Assembly (NCBI GenBank): GCA_964019055.1
Contig: OZ025207.1
Span: forward strand, 3,354,501-3,418,500
Reading direction: 5' to 3'
Source: Anthopleura xanthogrammica
Taxonomy: Eukaryota > Cnidaria > Anthozoa > Actiniaria > Actiniidae
DNA length: 64,000 nt
The notes below the pieces were generated by a model. That model did not search any database and was not told the DNA's origin. It saw only the letters and a list, made by a program, of their open reading frames with translations. The position numbers and the translations under genes were made by a program. Shown piece by piece: positions 39,617-50,973 of this stretch. The stretch's first letter is position 1; each line of letters opens with the position of its first letter.

Positions 39617-40706
39617 GCTTGTATATTGCTATCAAAAAACAGAGATTTATGGCTTAGTTTACAAAATAATTAATAATCAGCCCCTCAGGGTGCAAAACCG
39701 TAGACGCGAGTAGTAATCTAAAAAGATAAAGATCAAAATATACTCATCTACAGGCCACAGGGAAGAAATAATCCTGTGAAGTTGAACTTTAGAAAAACAC
39801 TGTGCGTGAAAAAATTACCAAGTAAAGCTTTCGACTCACACCGTGAGCCTTGATCACGAAGTCACAAGATGGTGACCCGATCTTGTAAACCAACTCAATG
39901 ACATGTTAATTATGCTAAGCCGCAGGGCGTATCCAATATGAATATGGGCTTTTTGTATAGAAACCGCACTAGAGAATACTTTTCGTTGCCTTTACTTTCA
40001 TACTAATGAGTTTATTCACTAAATACTAATCTTCACTTAATAATTCAGTACTTCAGTAAAAAAAAAAAGCTTCTGTTAAGCCGTAGGACACGATAATTTT
40101 ATCGAACCTAGAATAACTTCTGGGTTTGTTCGCAGCGCCCAAGCAATATCGTATTTTGATAAGACTTAGGCCGATAATAAAGTCAGTAACAGTTTGAGAT
40201 GCTTTGACTTTCGAACGGTCGTGTAGATACTTAATTTCACGCCCATCACAAACAACACTGTATGGACTCTAAGTAATCCAGATCAGCCTCAAACTTGTAA
40301 AGTTATGAACTGAATTTCATGATCATAAATCATTAATTTGCAATTTTTCTTAGGAATCCTTTCTGTTAAGGTGTTCAAATCTCAAAGATATAATTATTCA
40401 AACTCCAACAAGTTTGTCAATTCGAAGAAATTTGGCTCGAATTTGCAGTAAATATAGAATAATCTCTATATAAAACTTAAGTTCATTTTTCTTCTGCTAT
40501 TGCAGCTTTTAGTAGACTTTGTATGGCATCCAATGTTCATTGTTATTTTGAAACACACCTTAAACCTTTGCTCGCAGATAATCGCGTCCAAAATCTATAA
40601 TTCTGATGTTGTATTCGACTGCTATTTTAAGTATAAATTTTGACACTATTGAAGCAAAGTTTTCCTACGAAAACTGGCCAGGAAAAAAACACAAGAACTT
40701 CGGTAC

Positions 40707-40825
40707 CTTTAAAGTCGATGCTGTTGCAAATTAACGGCTAACTTCTCGTACGCTGTCTTCTCTGGTGTCTTCTCTGGGTGCTACGAGTTCTTTTGAAAAC
40801 AACTGTATTAAGTATATACAAAAAC
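40707..40825 (-). promoter_or_regulatory. Candidate promoter and 5' non-coding exon of M6
   Basis: On the minus strand a TATA-like TTTTTGTATATACTTAATAC is followed by about 100 bases ending in CGACTTTAAAG before a gtaccg donor-like site. The block is conserved in units B (about 48810-48925) and C (about 60433-60550, TATA changed). With the tag acceptor before each ATG this makes a plausible leader exon. No transcript evidence. Confidence 0.35.
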
Positions 40826-40975
40826 CACAGCGTGATTGGATTGGCTTTTCAGGCTTTTCAATAGATTAATGTCATTACATTCCAAATTTGGTGCTGAGGG
40901 ACGGATATCAACTCAATGGTGCAAGTCACTGCCATCTAACCGACATGGTCTGTCTCAGCTAGTATTGCAATTCTG

Positions 40976-41791
40976 GGGCCAGTTGTTCAAAAGCTCGATT
41001 AAACTAACCTAGGTTTAAGCCTTAACTTAGGATTAATTCACTAATCTAAGGATAGTTAATCCATGATTAACTAAACCACGATTACGTGACGTATTCCATG
41101 ATTAGCATCCCACAATGCACTTAAATGGTAACACTGAATTTATCTCTTTTGACATTGTTTCAAAAAATGGCGACTTTGTCAACTTGTAATGCTAGCGGGG
41201 AAGAAGAGAGTCCAAAAAATGAAAAGAAAATTAGAAAGGCAAATTTTTTCAGCCACAGAGATCTCAATCTTGACAGATAAAGTCCAAGAAAGATAAGAAA
41301 TATTACAAAGTAAATTTAACAACTTGGTTACAAACAAAAGAAAAAATGCAATATGTGCTTGTGTTACGGAAAGCACCACTCGAGAAATGGTTGCTTTGTC
41401 CACACCAACAGTGTCGCCAATAACTTGGAAAAAACTGCCACTGGCATAAAACCTCAAGGCTATTAACACTTGGTCGATCGGGCAAAGAGCATGACTTCGC
41501 TTTGTCTTTCGCTTCAGGTCGTCGTAAATGAGGTTCGTAATGAAAATAATAGACTGTCGATCAAATCTATACCTCATACGGAGCTCCTTATCAGTAAATT
41601 CGTCGATTTGAGATGTTTTGAATCGATATATTCGAGGTCTTCGCGGTCGTGCAGCATAAACATTGAACAACAAATCCGCCATTTTGTTTCAAACTTGTTT
41701 ATTTTGATCCTGGATTAGTAGTTTAACCCACCTCCCTATTAGGCTATTTAATCGTAGATTAGCGCTAATCGAGCCTTTGAACAACCGGCCC
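40976..41791. mobile_element. Harbinger-type DNA transposon, internally deleted
   Basis: The ends GGGCCAGTTGTTCAAAAGCT and AGCCTTTGAACAACCGGCCC are imperfect inverted repeats that continue with TCGATTA. The element is flanked by CTG on both sides (40973-40975 and 41792-41794), matching the 3-bp target duplication of PIF/Harbinger elements. Unit B has the uninterrupted site (CATTCTGAAACTTATCAAC, about 50956). The 816-bp element keeps only the N-terminal part of its transposase. Confidence 0.85.
41179..41682 (-). pseudogene. HARBI1-like transposase, N-terminal fragment
   Basis: The 167-codon frame starts [20 protein letters not shown] and contains [35 protein letters not shown] and [15 protein letters not shown]. 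These match the N-terminal helix-turn-helix half of PIF/Harbinger (HARBI1) proteins: FD/TDEYL region, QVL-AL-FY-SGSF core and the IS--T-SR-V helix. From about residue 115 similarity stops and the frame runs through non-homologous sequence to a stop. The DDE catalytic half (full proteins are about 350 residues) is absent, so it cannot transpose DNA by itself. It lies inside the TIR element 40976-41791. Confidence 0.8.
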
Positions 41792-41807
41792 CTGGAGTTT
41801 ATCAACC

Positions 41808-42086
41808 ACAGGCAGCCCAAGCTCTTTTTCTGTAGTATTGTAATGAATATTTACGGTAATATTTTGTAATATCTAAAATGAATTTTCTTTAGTAGGGGAA
41901 TCAAAATGACGATGACTCCGTAAAAACGCTCTCAAATGGCTTCAAAATCGACCAGACATCAAAACATTTAACAAGCTATCAAGGTAAGTCATGTTTATTC
42001 ATAAAAGTACCAATTTTAGATATTACAAAATATTACCGTAAATATTCATTACAATACTACAGAAAAAGAGCTTGGGCTGCCTGTGT
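41808..42086. mobile_element. Fold-back element with CACAGGCAGCCCAAGCTC arms
   Basis: Arms of about 73 bp are near-perfect complements (CACAGGCAGCCCAAGCTCTT / AAGAGCTTGGGCTGCCTGTG, then TAATGAATATTTACGGTAAT and its complement). The spacer is about 130 bp. A second copy is in unit B at 50974-51252. Confidence 0.8.
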
Positions 42087-42498
42087 TCGAACAGCAACGA
42101 CAGCGACAATAGTTTCTTTGCCCCTTCATTGTGGACAATATTTTGAAAATATATATGAAAGTACTGAATAAGTGACAGCAGATTTAAACGGTACAACGTT
42201 TGCTTACAACTGTCGCATGCAATCTGTCTACGCCACGCTTAAAACACGAATAGCCAATGTGCATGAGCTCGAAATTCTAGCACAAAGCATGATGAGAAAG
42301 TGAGTTCTTACGCTTTTTTGGCTCCTCTAAAAATTCATCTGATAATTTTTCCTTCGACATTTTCTATGGAAATAAAAGGATTTCAGCAGACGAAAATAAC
42401 AGAGTAATTTTTTTCTCATAGTTCCTTTGATTTGACTGTTACATTTTTAAAGAACTTACTTTCCCAGAGTGCTTTGTGAGCTTTGATGCACATTGCCT

Positions 42499-42752
42499 AT
42501 TGCCCTATTTTACTATGACGTCACATCAAAACAATCTATTGTTTTAACGCTATGGATCATGGTCGCCAGAGGGGGAAAAATAGCAGCAAAACAAATGAAA
42601 TCATAATAAAATTTCGTGTATGATATAGTTGAACGTGAGAGCAGCTGAATATTACACTAAATATCTTGAGCGAAAGACGATTTAGCTTAAATTTTTATTA
42701 TTCTTGTCCATGTAAATAAACCATGACGTCATCAGTAGTGAAACAGGGCAAT
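42499..42752. mobile_element. MITE with ATTGCCCT ends and CRE palindromes
   Basis: The left end reads ATTGCCCTATTTTACTATGA and the right end is close to its complement (GTAGTGAAACAGGGCAAT). TGACGTCA occurs inside both ends. The copy in unit B is at 51656-51908. Confidence 0.65.
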
Positions 42753-42840
42753 TGCGTCGTCGGTAAATCAAATGTCAGCGGTGCAGTAGCCGAATTCATC
42801 TGGCTAGAGCGAGTACGAACGCCATATCCGTGAAACAGTA

Positions 42841-43318
42841 ATACCTTATTACATAAAGTTTTCGCGATACTTTAATTTCGCGATTTTCACGATTTCGAAA
42901 AAATTGCGAAATTAAAGTGTCGCGAATAAAAGTGTCGCGAAAATATAGTGACGCTCCATTTCTGAGAAAGTAAAGAATTTAATGACGATTTAAAAGCATG
43001 GATAAAAGACGTTGTTACTGAGAACGAAATACAAGCGCCTATTGATCTTGATCAACAATGAATGATTGGAACCAGTTTTCAATAAAAAATACTGGTAAAG
43101 TCAGAACCAAGGAAAAAGTGGGTTTTCTAAACGAATTTGGTGGTATTTGGAAATTGTAGAAATTTTAAATTTTGAATGATTCATTCAAAGAAATCGCGAA
43201 ATTAAAGTGATCAAGAATATGATTTTTTCTCAAAATCGCAAATTTAAATTGTTGCGAAATATGCGACCTCCAAAATCGCCAAATTTACAAGTCGCGCAAA
43301 TTTAATGCAATGAGGTAT
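42841..43318. mobile_element. MITE with TCGCGA-rich ends
   Basis: It starts ATACCTTATTACATAAAGTT and ends AATTTAATGCAATGAGGTAT, imperfect complements. CGCGA/TCGCG words with AAATT are repeated throughout. The copy in unit B is at 51998-52471. Confidence 0.6.
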
Positions 43319-43435
43319 AAAATACGCACTTAATGGCACCTATAAAACTATAGACAACAACAGGTATTGCACTGTTTTGTAATATTTAGCGCAAAAATAA
43401 ATTTAGTAGCATTTCACAGATTCAGTGTGAGTACA

Positions 43436-43557
43436 ATCTCGTTCCCAGAGCCGATATTTGTTACTGCGCATGCTCGTCGAAATAAACTCATTGATAAATT
43501 GAGTTATTTATTTCACCGCGCATGCGCAGTTAGAAATAAGAGCATTGGGAACGAGGT
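43436..43557. repeat. Inverted repeat with GCGCATGC palindromes
   Basis: TCTCGTTCCCAGAGCC and TACTGCGCATGCTCG on the left pair loosely with CGCATGCGCAG and GGGAACGAG on the right. A second copy is at about 52588-52706. The GCGCATGCGC words resemble NRF1 sites (motif recall only). Confidence 0.55.
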
Positions 43558-43906
43558 TTGTGTGAGCACTCTACCTGATTTGTAATGCGCATGCTCAACT
43601 TTGAAATGGATATTAAAAGCTAGAGCGCGCGCTCACAAATTTTGCAGTTCTTTAAAATCATGAAGCAGTTTTTCGGTAGGTACTTCATTTATTGTCAATC
43701 ACGTGCAGCTTACAATGATTTTTATACAGGTATTATAATTTGAGTTCCCACATGAAGTATGACGCTGATCTTAAATTCGTTGTTTTGAAGAACGCGTTGC
43801 ATTGTGATCTGACTTGCGCGGAAACAACATTATGTTGGCATGATAGGGGGAAAATGTATAGACACAAGAATGCAACATGTTTCCATTTTTTGAAAAGCCG
43901 TATATA

Positions 43907-44435
43907 TATAATGGTAATTGAACTAAGTGGAGTGCAATTTGGTCTGATATCAAACGCGCGATAACAAAATCACACGACCGCGTAGCGGGAGTGTGATTTG
44001 TAATCGCAAGTTTGATATCAGACCAAAATTGCACGACACGAAGTTCAATTATCACTTTATTATATCCATTTGGAAATCATATTAGATAGACACTAAATTT
44101 GTGATAAGTACAAAAGTATTTATTAATAAGAAGCTGTTAAAATCATCCATTTTGTTTCTTTTTGTAACAAAAAATTGCAGTCAAACTTGAAAAAAGCTAC
44201 ATTTTATGTTCCTTATTTGCTGTAATCTGATTGGCTGATTACATACAATCCTGTAATCTGATTGGTTACCTTTTCTAGTGTTGCATTGTGATTGGCTGAC
44301 AAAAAGATGCGATTCGGACTCAAAATAGTGCGATTTGGACTCAAAATAGTGCGATTCGTGCTTGAATCAATCTACTGAGAGCCAATCAGATTACAGGACT
44401 TGCTAGTGATTTCAAAATGGATATAATAAATATAT
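43907..44435. mobile_element. Unit-B-specific insertion in a TA run
   Basis: It lies between TATATATA tracts at a point where unit C reads straight from GCCGTATATATA into the family 1 MITE. It contains an inverted pair (GTGCAATTTGGTCTGATATC / GATATCAGACCAAAATTGCA) and a second pair with ATTATATCCATTT / AAATGGATATAAT. Confidence 0.65.
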
Positions 44436-44440
44436 ATATA

Positions 44441-44559
44441 TAGCCGGAATGCAGCTCAATTTGGAGGACAAAACAATAGGTTCCAATTCTCAGGAGATTG
44501 AAATTCTTTTGTTTTGTCCTCCAAATTGAGCTGCTTTGACGTCACGTGCAAGGGGTCTA
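44441..44559. mobile_element. Palindromic MITE, family 1, copy 5
   Basis: Left end shortened (TAGCCGGAATGCAGCTC), right end complete (TGACGTCACGTGCAAGGGG). It lies downstream of M7. Confidence 0.85.
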
Positions 44560-44885
44560 TAGCAAGGCAACAAAATGACTCTTGTTCCCAGAGCCTTGAA
44601 CCCAACAGACACATTTTCTGATTGGCTAACACAATAATAGAAAGTTTTTAAGGATGTTGTTACTTGGATAAGCCCAATTCCTTTGGTTTACCAAGAGGAG
44701 CGCGGGCTCTGGAAACAAGAATTGTCGATAAATGACAAAAGGGGAGATTAATATTGCGCATACTCATGATATTGACCGCTGTGCTAATTGTTAACGTGTT
44801 ATTGCATTTAGGAATTATTCAACAAGTGAGTATTCAGCAAATTAGAGAATGAAGTACCGATGAAGCCAGTGTTGAGAATGGTGAG

Positions 44886-47800
44886 CTATTCCGAAAATTG
44901 GTAAATGGCATCGGCGAGGAATGCTATAACCGAAGAGAAACTGAAGGCCTGAAATTGAGGGTGAAATATGGAGGTGAGAGAAATATGAAATAAAATGGAA
45001 CAGAGAAAGGGGAAAGGAGAGGGAGAGGGAGAGGGAGAGGGACAAGAGAGGAAGCTTATTAATTGAGAGTATTGTTCGATCAGTGTATGATATTTACTTA
45101 CAATAGCTGCAAAGCGGTAATGAGTGTACCATCGCCACTTTCCTAAATTAGACTTATAAAAGCCACTCTCGTATTCCTTTTCGGCGTACTTGATCATTAA
45201 ACCGCCTGACACAGCACACAGAATAAGCAGAAGGACACAAAACACAAGATTCTGAAAAAGAAAAGAAGTCTACATTATTTATCTGAACTGAGCATTGCAA
45301 CATTTTATTGACTTCAACGTCACTCACAGAGATAATTTATTCATCCCACATGAATTTTGAGCTTCAACTTAATGACTTCAACTTAGTTAAAGATTCACGA
45401 ATGTTCTTTCAATATTCCTTATAGAACTTATTCGAATTCCAAAATGAGTGAATAAAGTATTTACCAAGCAGTTCCATATTCCTGAATACCCCGAAGAGAG
45501 CAAGTGCACTACGAAGTAGACGATGGCCACGATGAAGCCAATGATGTGCATAGCGAGAAAGAAGTCATAACGAGCACTGTACTCGTCTCTTAGGATGGTT
45601 AGACTATAGAGAACACCAAACCCTTCATTCGCAACCACCATACATGCGAAAGCCACACAGGTAAAGAGCTGGAAAAGAAAATATTTGTTATCAGCAACGG
45701 TAACTAAGCAACGGTAACTAAGGGTAACTGGGACCATAAGTTCCCACCGTGAGGTGAAAGTTGCCATAAATAAAATAGAAATTGTGTGAAATTATGGCTA
45801 AGACGATTGGGAGAAACACACCGCGAGATTTAAGTTCCAGTTGGAGCAGACGCTAGTGGGGGAATGACGGGAACCGGAAGCGCCTCACAGCGGCTGCGCA
45901 GGAGGCTAGTTAGTCTATCACCTGGGCTCGGGTTTGGGCTCACTTAAGGGGACCAAATAAAACTCATTGGAATTTAACAGTTACTATATAAGGACTATGA
46001 AAACCTATGTTGGACATTCCCAAAACATAGCTTTCCTATTAAACTATGGGGATGAAATACGCTGACATGGACCGAGCAGGGGACTGGGACCGAGTTCCTT
46101 AAAACAAGTCAAACAAACTCATATTAGGGAAAACTCATTAAAACTGACAACATTGGCATGGATCAATAGTATTGCAGTGTGTATTCATTTATTTTGAGGT
46201 TTTTAAGATTACTTTTTATAAAATAAAACAAGTCTAGGACCCAGTCCCCCTCTCCTGATGTCAGCAAATGTCATTAAATGCCCCTTGGGTCAGTATTTTT
46301 ACTGTACAACCCTTGGATTTTATTGCAGCTGAAACTATCTCTATCTCTTACACCTATTTACCTACATATATATAGTAGACTACTAAAAACTTTTGATAAT
46401 TCATGCATTATTCACGATTTCTATGCATACATAACTATAAAGAATCAGTGTTTCCTATATAATGCATATGAAGGTACATATATACATAATTTTTGGTTAT
46501 GTAGTCCTGTAATGCCTTAGTCAAGCGTTCGTGTTAGTTAATTCGATGAGGATCTTTTCAGTTTATCAGATGAATTTGAGTAAAATGTGATATCTATGGT
46601 AAAAAGGACAATGCCGTCTCACAGGGATATTACTGCGGTACCAGCTCCATTGTGCGATCGAAAAGAGGGAATGTAAGTGAAATATTGCCCCTCATCGTTC
46701 ATCCTTAATGTTTCATGTTTGATGATTACATATATCAAGCAGAATTTTTGAACAGGGGCTATTTTTGCCCTTCCAGACATCCCTTCACGGCGGATGGGCA
46801 CGGAATGGACGGTGAACGGATAAAAGGTCAATATTAAAGGAGCGTAATTACAACCAACAAGGGGGGATGAAGGACACCATCTGGCCTTTGGAAGACAGTA
46901 GACAACCACAATGATGACATTGATGACGAGGAGAACTATACTGCAATCGTTTTATAAGTGAAACAGTGTGTACTCAATATAATGCTCAACTAAGGCATTA
47001 CAGGACTACATAACCCAAATATTATGTATATATGTACCTTCATACGCATTAAACTTGGGCTTCCTTTGTTATAGAATTCACCGCAGGGCCAAGCAATTTG
47101 AGATTTAATTAAGGTGACTGGCTACTTTTGTAAAAAATTTTAAACTCTTTTTTAAACTACGATTTTTTAAAGTAAAATTTAATGCCGATCCCGAATATGA
47201 AAAGAAAAATGAGGTGTCCCGAGCTCGATTTTGAGATAATCAGCCATTAATGGATGCCTACGCGCTAGTTTTTGAAGCAAAAATTGCGCCATCGGATGTG
47301 ATCAGAAAAAAAATTACAACTCATAAAATAATATTTCTTTGCAGAATATATCATGTACAAATGCCGGGTAGTGAATCATTTAACAACACCACATGGATAT
47401 TTTTGAATAAAATACAAAGAAATATATGAATGTGACATATTTCGAAAGTTCAACAAAAATTCCTACAAAAATCTATTTTTTCATGCGTTAGAAAAACTAA
47501 CTTTTCTTAAAAAATTGATATAATGTAGATTTTTAGAGGTTCTTTCAATTAGGCTTATAAAAGGTGTAGAGTCCCGTGCGGTTTTTGTGCGAGCGCACAT
47601 CGTGGGCTCAAATCGAGCGTTCAAAGGTAGGCAGTCACCTTAAATACCTATTTATGCTCTCTTCAAAACTTAAAGTGAAATCTGATTGGTCAAAAATTCT
47701 ACACATAACTGCGTATATTGTTCATTAATTCTTAGATTCTGAGAAATCAAGCATGGTCGAAATCTAAAGTGAAATCTGATTGGTCAAAAAGCCTACACAT

Positions 47801-47891
47801 AACTGCGTAATTTCCTTGAATTAAGAGTTCATTGAGTCAATATTGAGATACTTACAATTTCCACGATCATTAAATTTGTCGTGACTGTCAT
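44886..47891 (-). CDS. M7: MARVEL-type protein, diverged triplicate copy
   Basis: Coding exons 47856-47891, 45465-45668, 45102-45251 and 44886-44948 give 150 residues; all introns are phase 0 and the splice sites of M6 are kept. It is collinear with M6 but has lost several parts: exon 1 is only MTVTTNLMIVEI, without the GYVKGKKG segment; exon 2 lacks about four residues before helix 3 (SSGYSGIWNCL in place of the [13 protein letters not shown] end); exon 4 stops early after QFSE. No frameshift or internal stop is seen, and helices remain hydrophobic. It is either a functional, shortened paralogue or a gene in early decay. Intron 1 is enlarged by insertions, including a TTAA MITE. Confidence 0.75.
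45017..45041. repeat. Short (GAGAGG)n in M7 intron 3
   Basis: About four GAGAGG units at the place of the longer arrays in M6 and M8. Confidence 0.85.
45840..47049. other. Unit-B-specific segment with inverted repeat
   Basis: It replaces the segment found in unit A at about 38400-39270. Two 65-bp inverted copies (AAGGTACATATATACATAAT and TATGTAGTCCTGTAATGCCT at 46461-46525; complements at 46984-47049) bracket its right half, and unit homology resumes right after the second. No coding sequence is recognised. Confidence 0.5.
47113..47639. mobile_element. TTAA-flanked MITE, complete (527 bp)
   Basis: Ends GGTGACTGGCTAC / GTAGGCAGTCACC are inverted repeats, flanked by TTAA on both sides (47109-47112, 47640-47643). 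Unit A has a single TTAA in otherwise identical flanks (TTTAATTAAACACTTATT). TTAA target use is the hallmark of piggyBac-type transposition. A related broken copy is at 3108. Confidence 0.85.
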
Positions 47892-48809
47892 GCTTGTATA
47901 TTGCTGTCAAAAAACAGAGATTTATGGTTTCGTTTACATAATAATCAGCCCCTCAGGGTGCAAAACCGTAGACGCGAAACAATCACACAGGAGTTGTAAT
48001 CTAAAAAGATAAAGATTAAAATATACTCATCTGCACAGGAAAGAAATAATTCTGTGAAGTTGAACTTTAGAAAAACACTGTGCGGGAAAAAATTACCAAG
48101 CAAAGCTCAGTTTCGACTCACACCGTGAGCCTTGATCACGAAGTGACAAGATGATAACCATCTTGTAAACCAACTCAATGACATATGTTAATTATGCTAA
48201 GCCGGAAGGGGTATCCAATATGAATATGGGCTTTTGCACTAGAGAATACTTTTCGTTGCCTTTACTTTCATACTAATGAGATTATTTACTAAATACTAAT
48301 CTTCACTAAAGAATTCAGTACTTCAGTAAAAAAAAAGCTTCTGTTAAGCTGTAAGAAACGATAATTTTATCGAACCTAGAATAACTTCCGGGTTTGTTCG
48401 TAGCGCCAAAGCAATACAATATCGTATTTTGATAAGACTTCGGCCGATACTAAAGTCAGTAACAGTTTGAGATGCTTTGACTTTCGAACGTGGTCGTGTA
48501 GATAATTAATTTAATTAATTTTATTAATTTTATTAAATTTTTCTCGAATTTACAGTAAATATAAAAAAATTGCTATATAAAGTTAATTTTACTTCTGCTA
48601 TTGCAACTTTTGGTAACTTTGTATGGCATCCAATGTTCACTGATGTTATTTTGAAACACACCTTAAGTTTTCGCTCGCAGATAATCGCGTCCAAAATATA
48701 TAATTCTGTTGTTCTATTCGACTACTATTTTAAGTATAAATTTTGACAGTATTGAAGCAAAGTTTTCCTACGAAAACTGGCCAGGAAAAAAACACAATAA
48801 CTTCGGTAC

Positions 48810-48925
48810 CTTTAAAGTCGATGCCTTTGCAAATTAACGGGTAACTTCTCGTACGCTGTCTTCTGTGGTGTGTTCTCTAGGTGCTACGAGTTCTTTTGAA
48901 AACAACTGTATAAAATATATACAAA
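48810..48925 (-). promoter_or_regulatory. Candidate promoter and leader exon of M7
   Basis: Counterpart of 40707-40825: a TATA-like TTTTTGTATATATTTTATAC on the minus strand, then a conserved leader up to the gtaccg site. Prediction rests on conservation between the units only. Confidence 0.33.
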
Positions 48926-49292
48926 AACCACAGCGTGATGGCTTTTCAATAGATTAACGTCATTGCATTCCAAATTTGGTGCTGAGGGACGGATATGGCG
49001 TTGTTTGTGCATTTGCTATAAGACCCCTGATCGCGCGACTCAATGGTGGAAGTCACTGCTATCTAACCGACATGGCCTGTCTCAACTTGTATTCATTGCC
49101 AGAAATATGGGACATGAGCCTGCTCATCCATGCGCAATGATGCGTTTCAGCTTACAAAATAGCCGCCGAGTCTTATAGGAAATGTATGGGGAATATAGAG
49201 CTTCCTCTATTTACGGCGAATAGGGTTTTATTTCCTCTGAGCTCCACATCGCGACAAACAACCCACCCTACAAGCTACTAAATAAGCGTAAA

Positions 49293-50135
49293 ATGATCAT
49301 TGAATCATGCGACAAACAGAAGTTTTTTAGCATCATAAATGTTATAGAACGCCTACACTTGAAATTTTTAAAACGTATTTTAAGAGTTCACAGCAAATCT
49401 ACTAATATTGCAATCTATGGTGAGCTTGGTAGAGTACCTCTAATCGTACAGGTCTCAACCCTGGTGGCAAAGTATTGGTTACGGATAAAAAACCCTGTAT
49501 TTGACTCTACTCTTGTTGGAAAAGCTGCAAAATATTGTATGCAAACCAATCAGCAAGGGGTAATATTTACAAATCACCTTCTTTATATATGTGAATTGAA
49601 ATCTCTCTATGATTTTTCGATACCACTTAAAGACATAAATATCTGTGGGAAATTTATTAAGTCAAAGCTATACAATTGTTTTTCTCTTTATTGGACTGAC
49701 CTAATGAAGAAAGGATGCGACAGTGGAAAACTTCGCACCCTTTCCACAATAAAGAGACATTTTGGTTTCGAGAAATACCTAGATAAAATTGCTAATACTA
49801 AACATCGTCAAGCAGTGACAAAATTAAGAATTTCCGCACATAGGTTACCTGTTGAATCAGGTCGCTATACAAGAACAGCCTATCATGATCGGACATGTAA
49901 CCTATGTGCGTCAACAGATGTTGGTGATGAATATCATTTTTTACTAATTTGTAATCATGTTAAATTCGTAAATCTAAGAATTACTTTTTTAGATGATCTG
50001 GGGGTTATTTGCCCGGATCTAAGACAATTTAAAAATTATGATCTTTTTAAATATCTACTTCTGATGCATGATGAAATGACTATGAAATTATTCGCCAAAT
50101 ATTGTCATGACATCTTAAACACTTACAATATTTAA
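49293..50135 (+). pseudogene. LINE reverse-transcriptase protein, C-terminal part
   Basis: An open frame of 280 residues from the first ATG (open further upstream to about 49209, ELHIATNNPPYKLLNKRK). The C-terminal third has the zinc-knuckle-like CNLC...EYHFLLIC (C-x2-C-x9-H-x4-C) and KLRISAHRLPVESGRY, features of the region after the RT domain in CR1/L2/Jockey-type LINEs. The RT catalytic motifs themselves are missing, so the copy is 5'-truncated. An AT-rich 3' end and six ATT units follow (to about 50315), the usual tail of such LINEs. The frame has no internal stop, which suggests a recent insertion. Confidence 0.75.
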
Positions 50136-50315
50136 TAATTTTCTAACTTTATATATTCACACATATGTTATATAGTTATGTTATTGTTCACTATATATTT
50201 TCTCATTATATATAGTTTTATTATATAGATTATATAGCTTGATAATCTTATTCAATGTTTGTATCCATTGTATCATTTTGGTATGTAAAGGATTAAAGTT
50301 ATTATTATTATTATT
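50136..50315 (+). mobile_element. LINE 3' untranslated end with ATT tail
   Basis: AT-rich sequence following the LINE stop codon; it ends GGATTAAAGTT then ATT units. Comparable tails are at 12462-12500 and 62035-62067. Confidence 0.6.
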
Positions 50316-50973
50316 GGTTCCCGGACTGCTTGCCTTCGAAAGGCTTCGAAAGCTCTAGATTCCATACATCGTCTATAAATCTGGCCACACTTGACCCCAA
50401 AATCGTCTTATTTGAGCTCGAAAAAATTTAAAAGTAAAAGAGCTCCACCTCGATATCACCAAACGAGTGTTTAATCAATCCAAAACCGCTAGACAGCATG
50501 CCTTCAGAATGTAGGTTCCCAAGAAGCTTGAAGTTAGGTTAAATTTTAAGCGATTCGACGCGTTGTTAGCTCGTAGTTTTCAGTTAAAAATGACAAGAAA
50601 CCACAGAGAACTGCTCCAAACAGTTTCAAAACCCCCTAAATATCGCCATTTTGTTTTTACAAGCTCCTAATGACTGCTGAGATACAATAAGGAAGCTTAA
50701 AGTAACGATTTACGTTTGAAACTTGTTTCTTGTCCTTCATGGGCTTCCTGTGGTGAGGCTTATCAACAGAAAAATAATAGTTGTTCTTTTGATTGTCAAG
50801 TAACTATTTTTTGGCAAGAATTGTTTTACTAACATCATAGTTGAATATAAATATGTGCTTGAAAACCATGTAGTTATATTTTTCCTCTAGAAAACCACTT
50901 CATTTTCATTCATGCGTAACACCGCTGACAATGTCCAATATTTCTGGCAATGGCCATTCTGAAACTTATCAAC

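Larger units (their letters stand above)
36655..43650. repeat. Segmental repeat unit A (carries M6)
   Basis: The first of three tandem units. It begins at AATCATGAAGCAGTTTTTCG, which recurs at the starts of units B (about 43651) and C (about 52801). In order it holds the family 1 MITE, a small inverted-repeat element (TTCCCAGAGCC ends, about 37040-37195), M6, the conserved 5' flank, a Harbinger insertion and a 1.85-kb non-coding block (41806-43650) repeated in unit B (50971-52800). Confidence 0.85.
49095..50955. mobile_element. TIR-bounded insertion carrying a LINE fragment
   Basis: ATTGCCAGAAATATGGGACA at the left and TGTCCAATATTTCTGGCAAT at the right are inverted repeats of about 20 bp. 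The flanks (CTTGTATTC and GGCCATTCTG) match the continuous site in unit A (TAGTATTGCAATTCTG) apart from small changes. A LINE 3' fragment sits inside, so a DNA element may have been hit by a LINE, or captured it. Confidence 0.5.
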
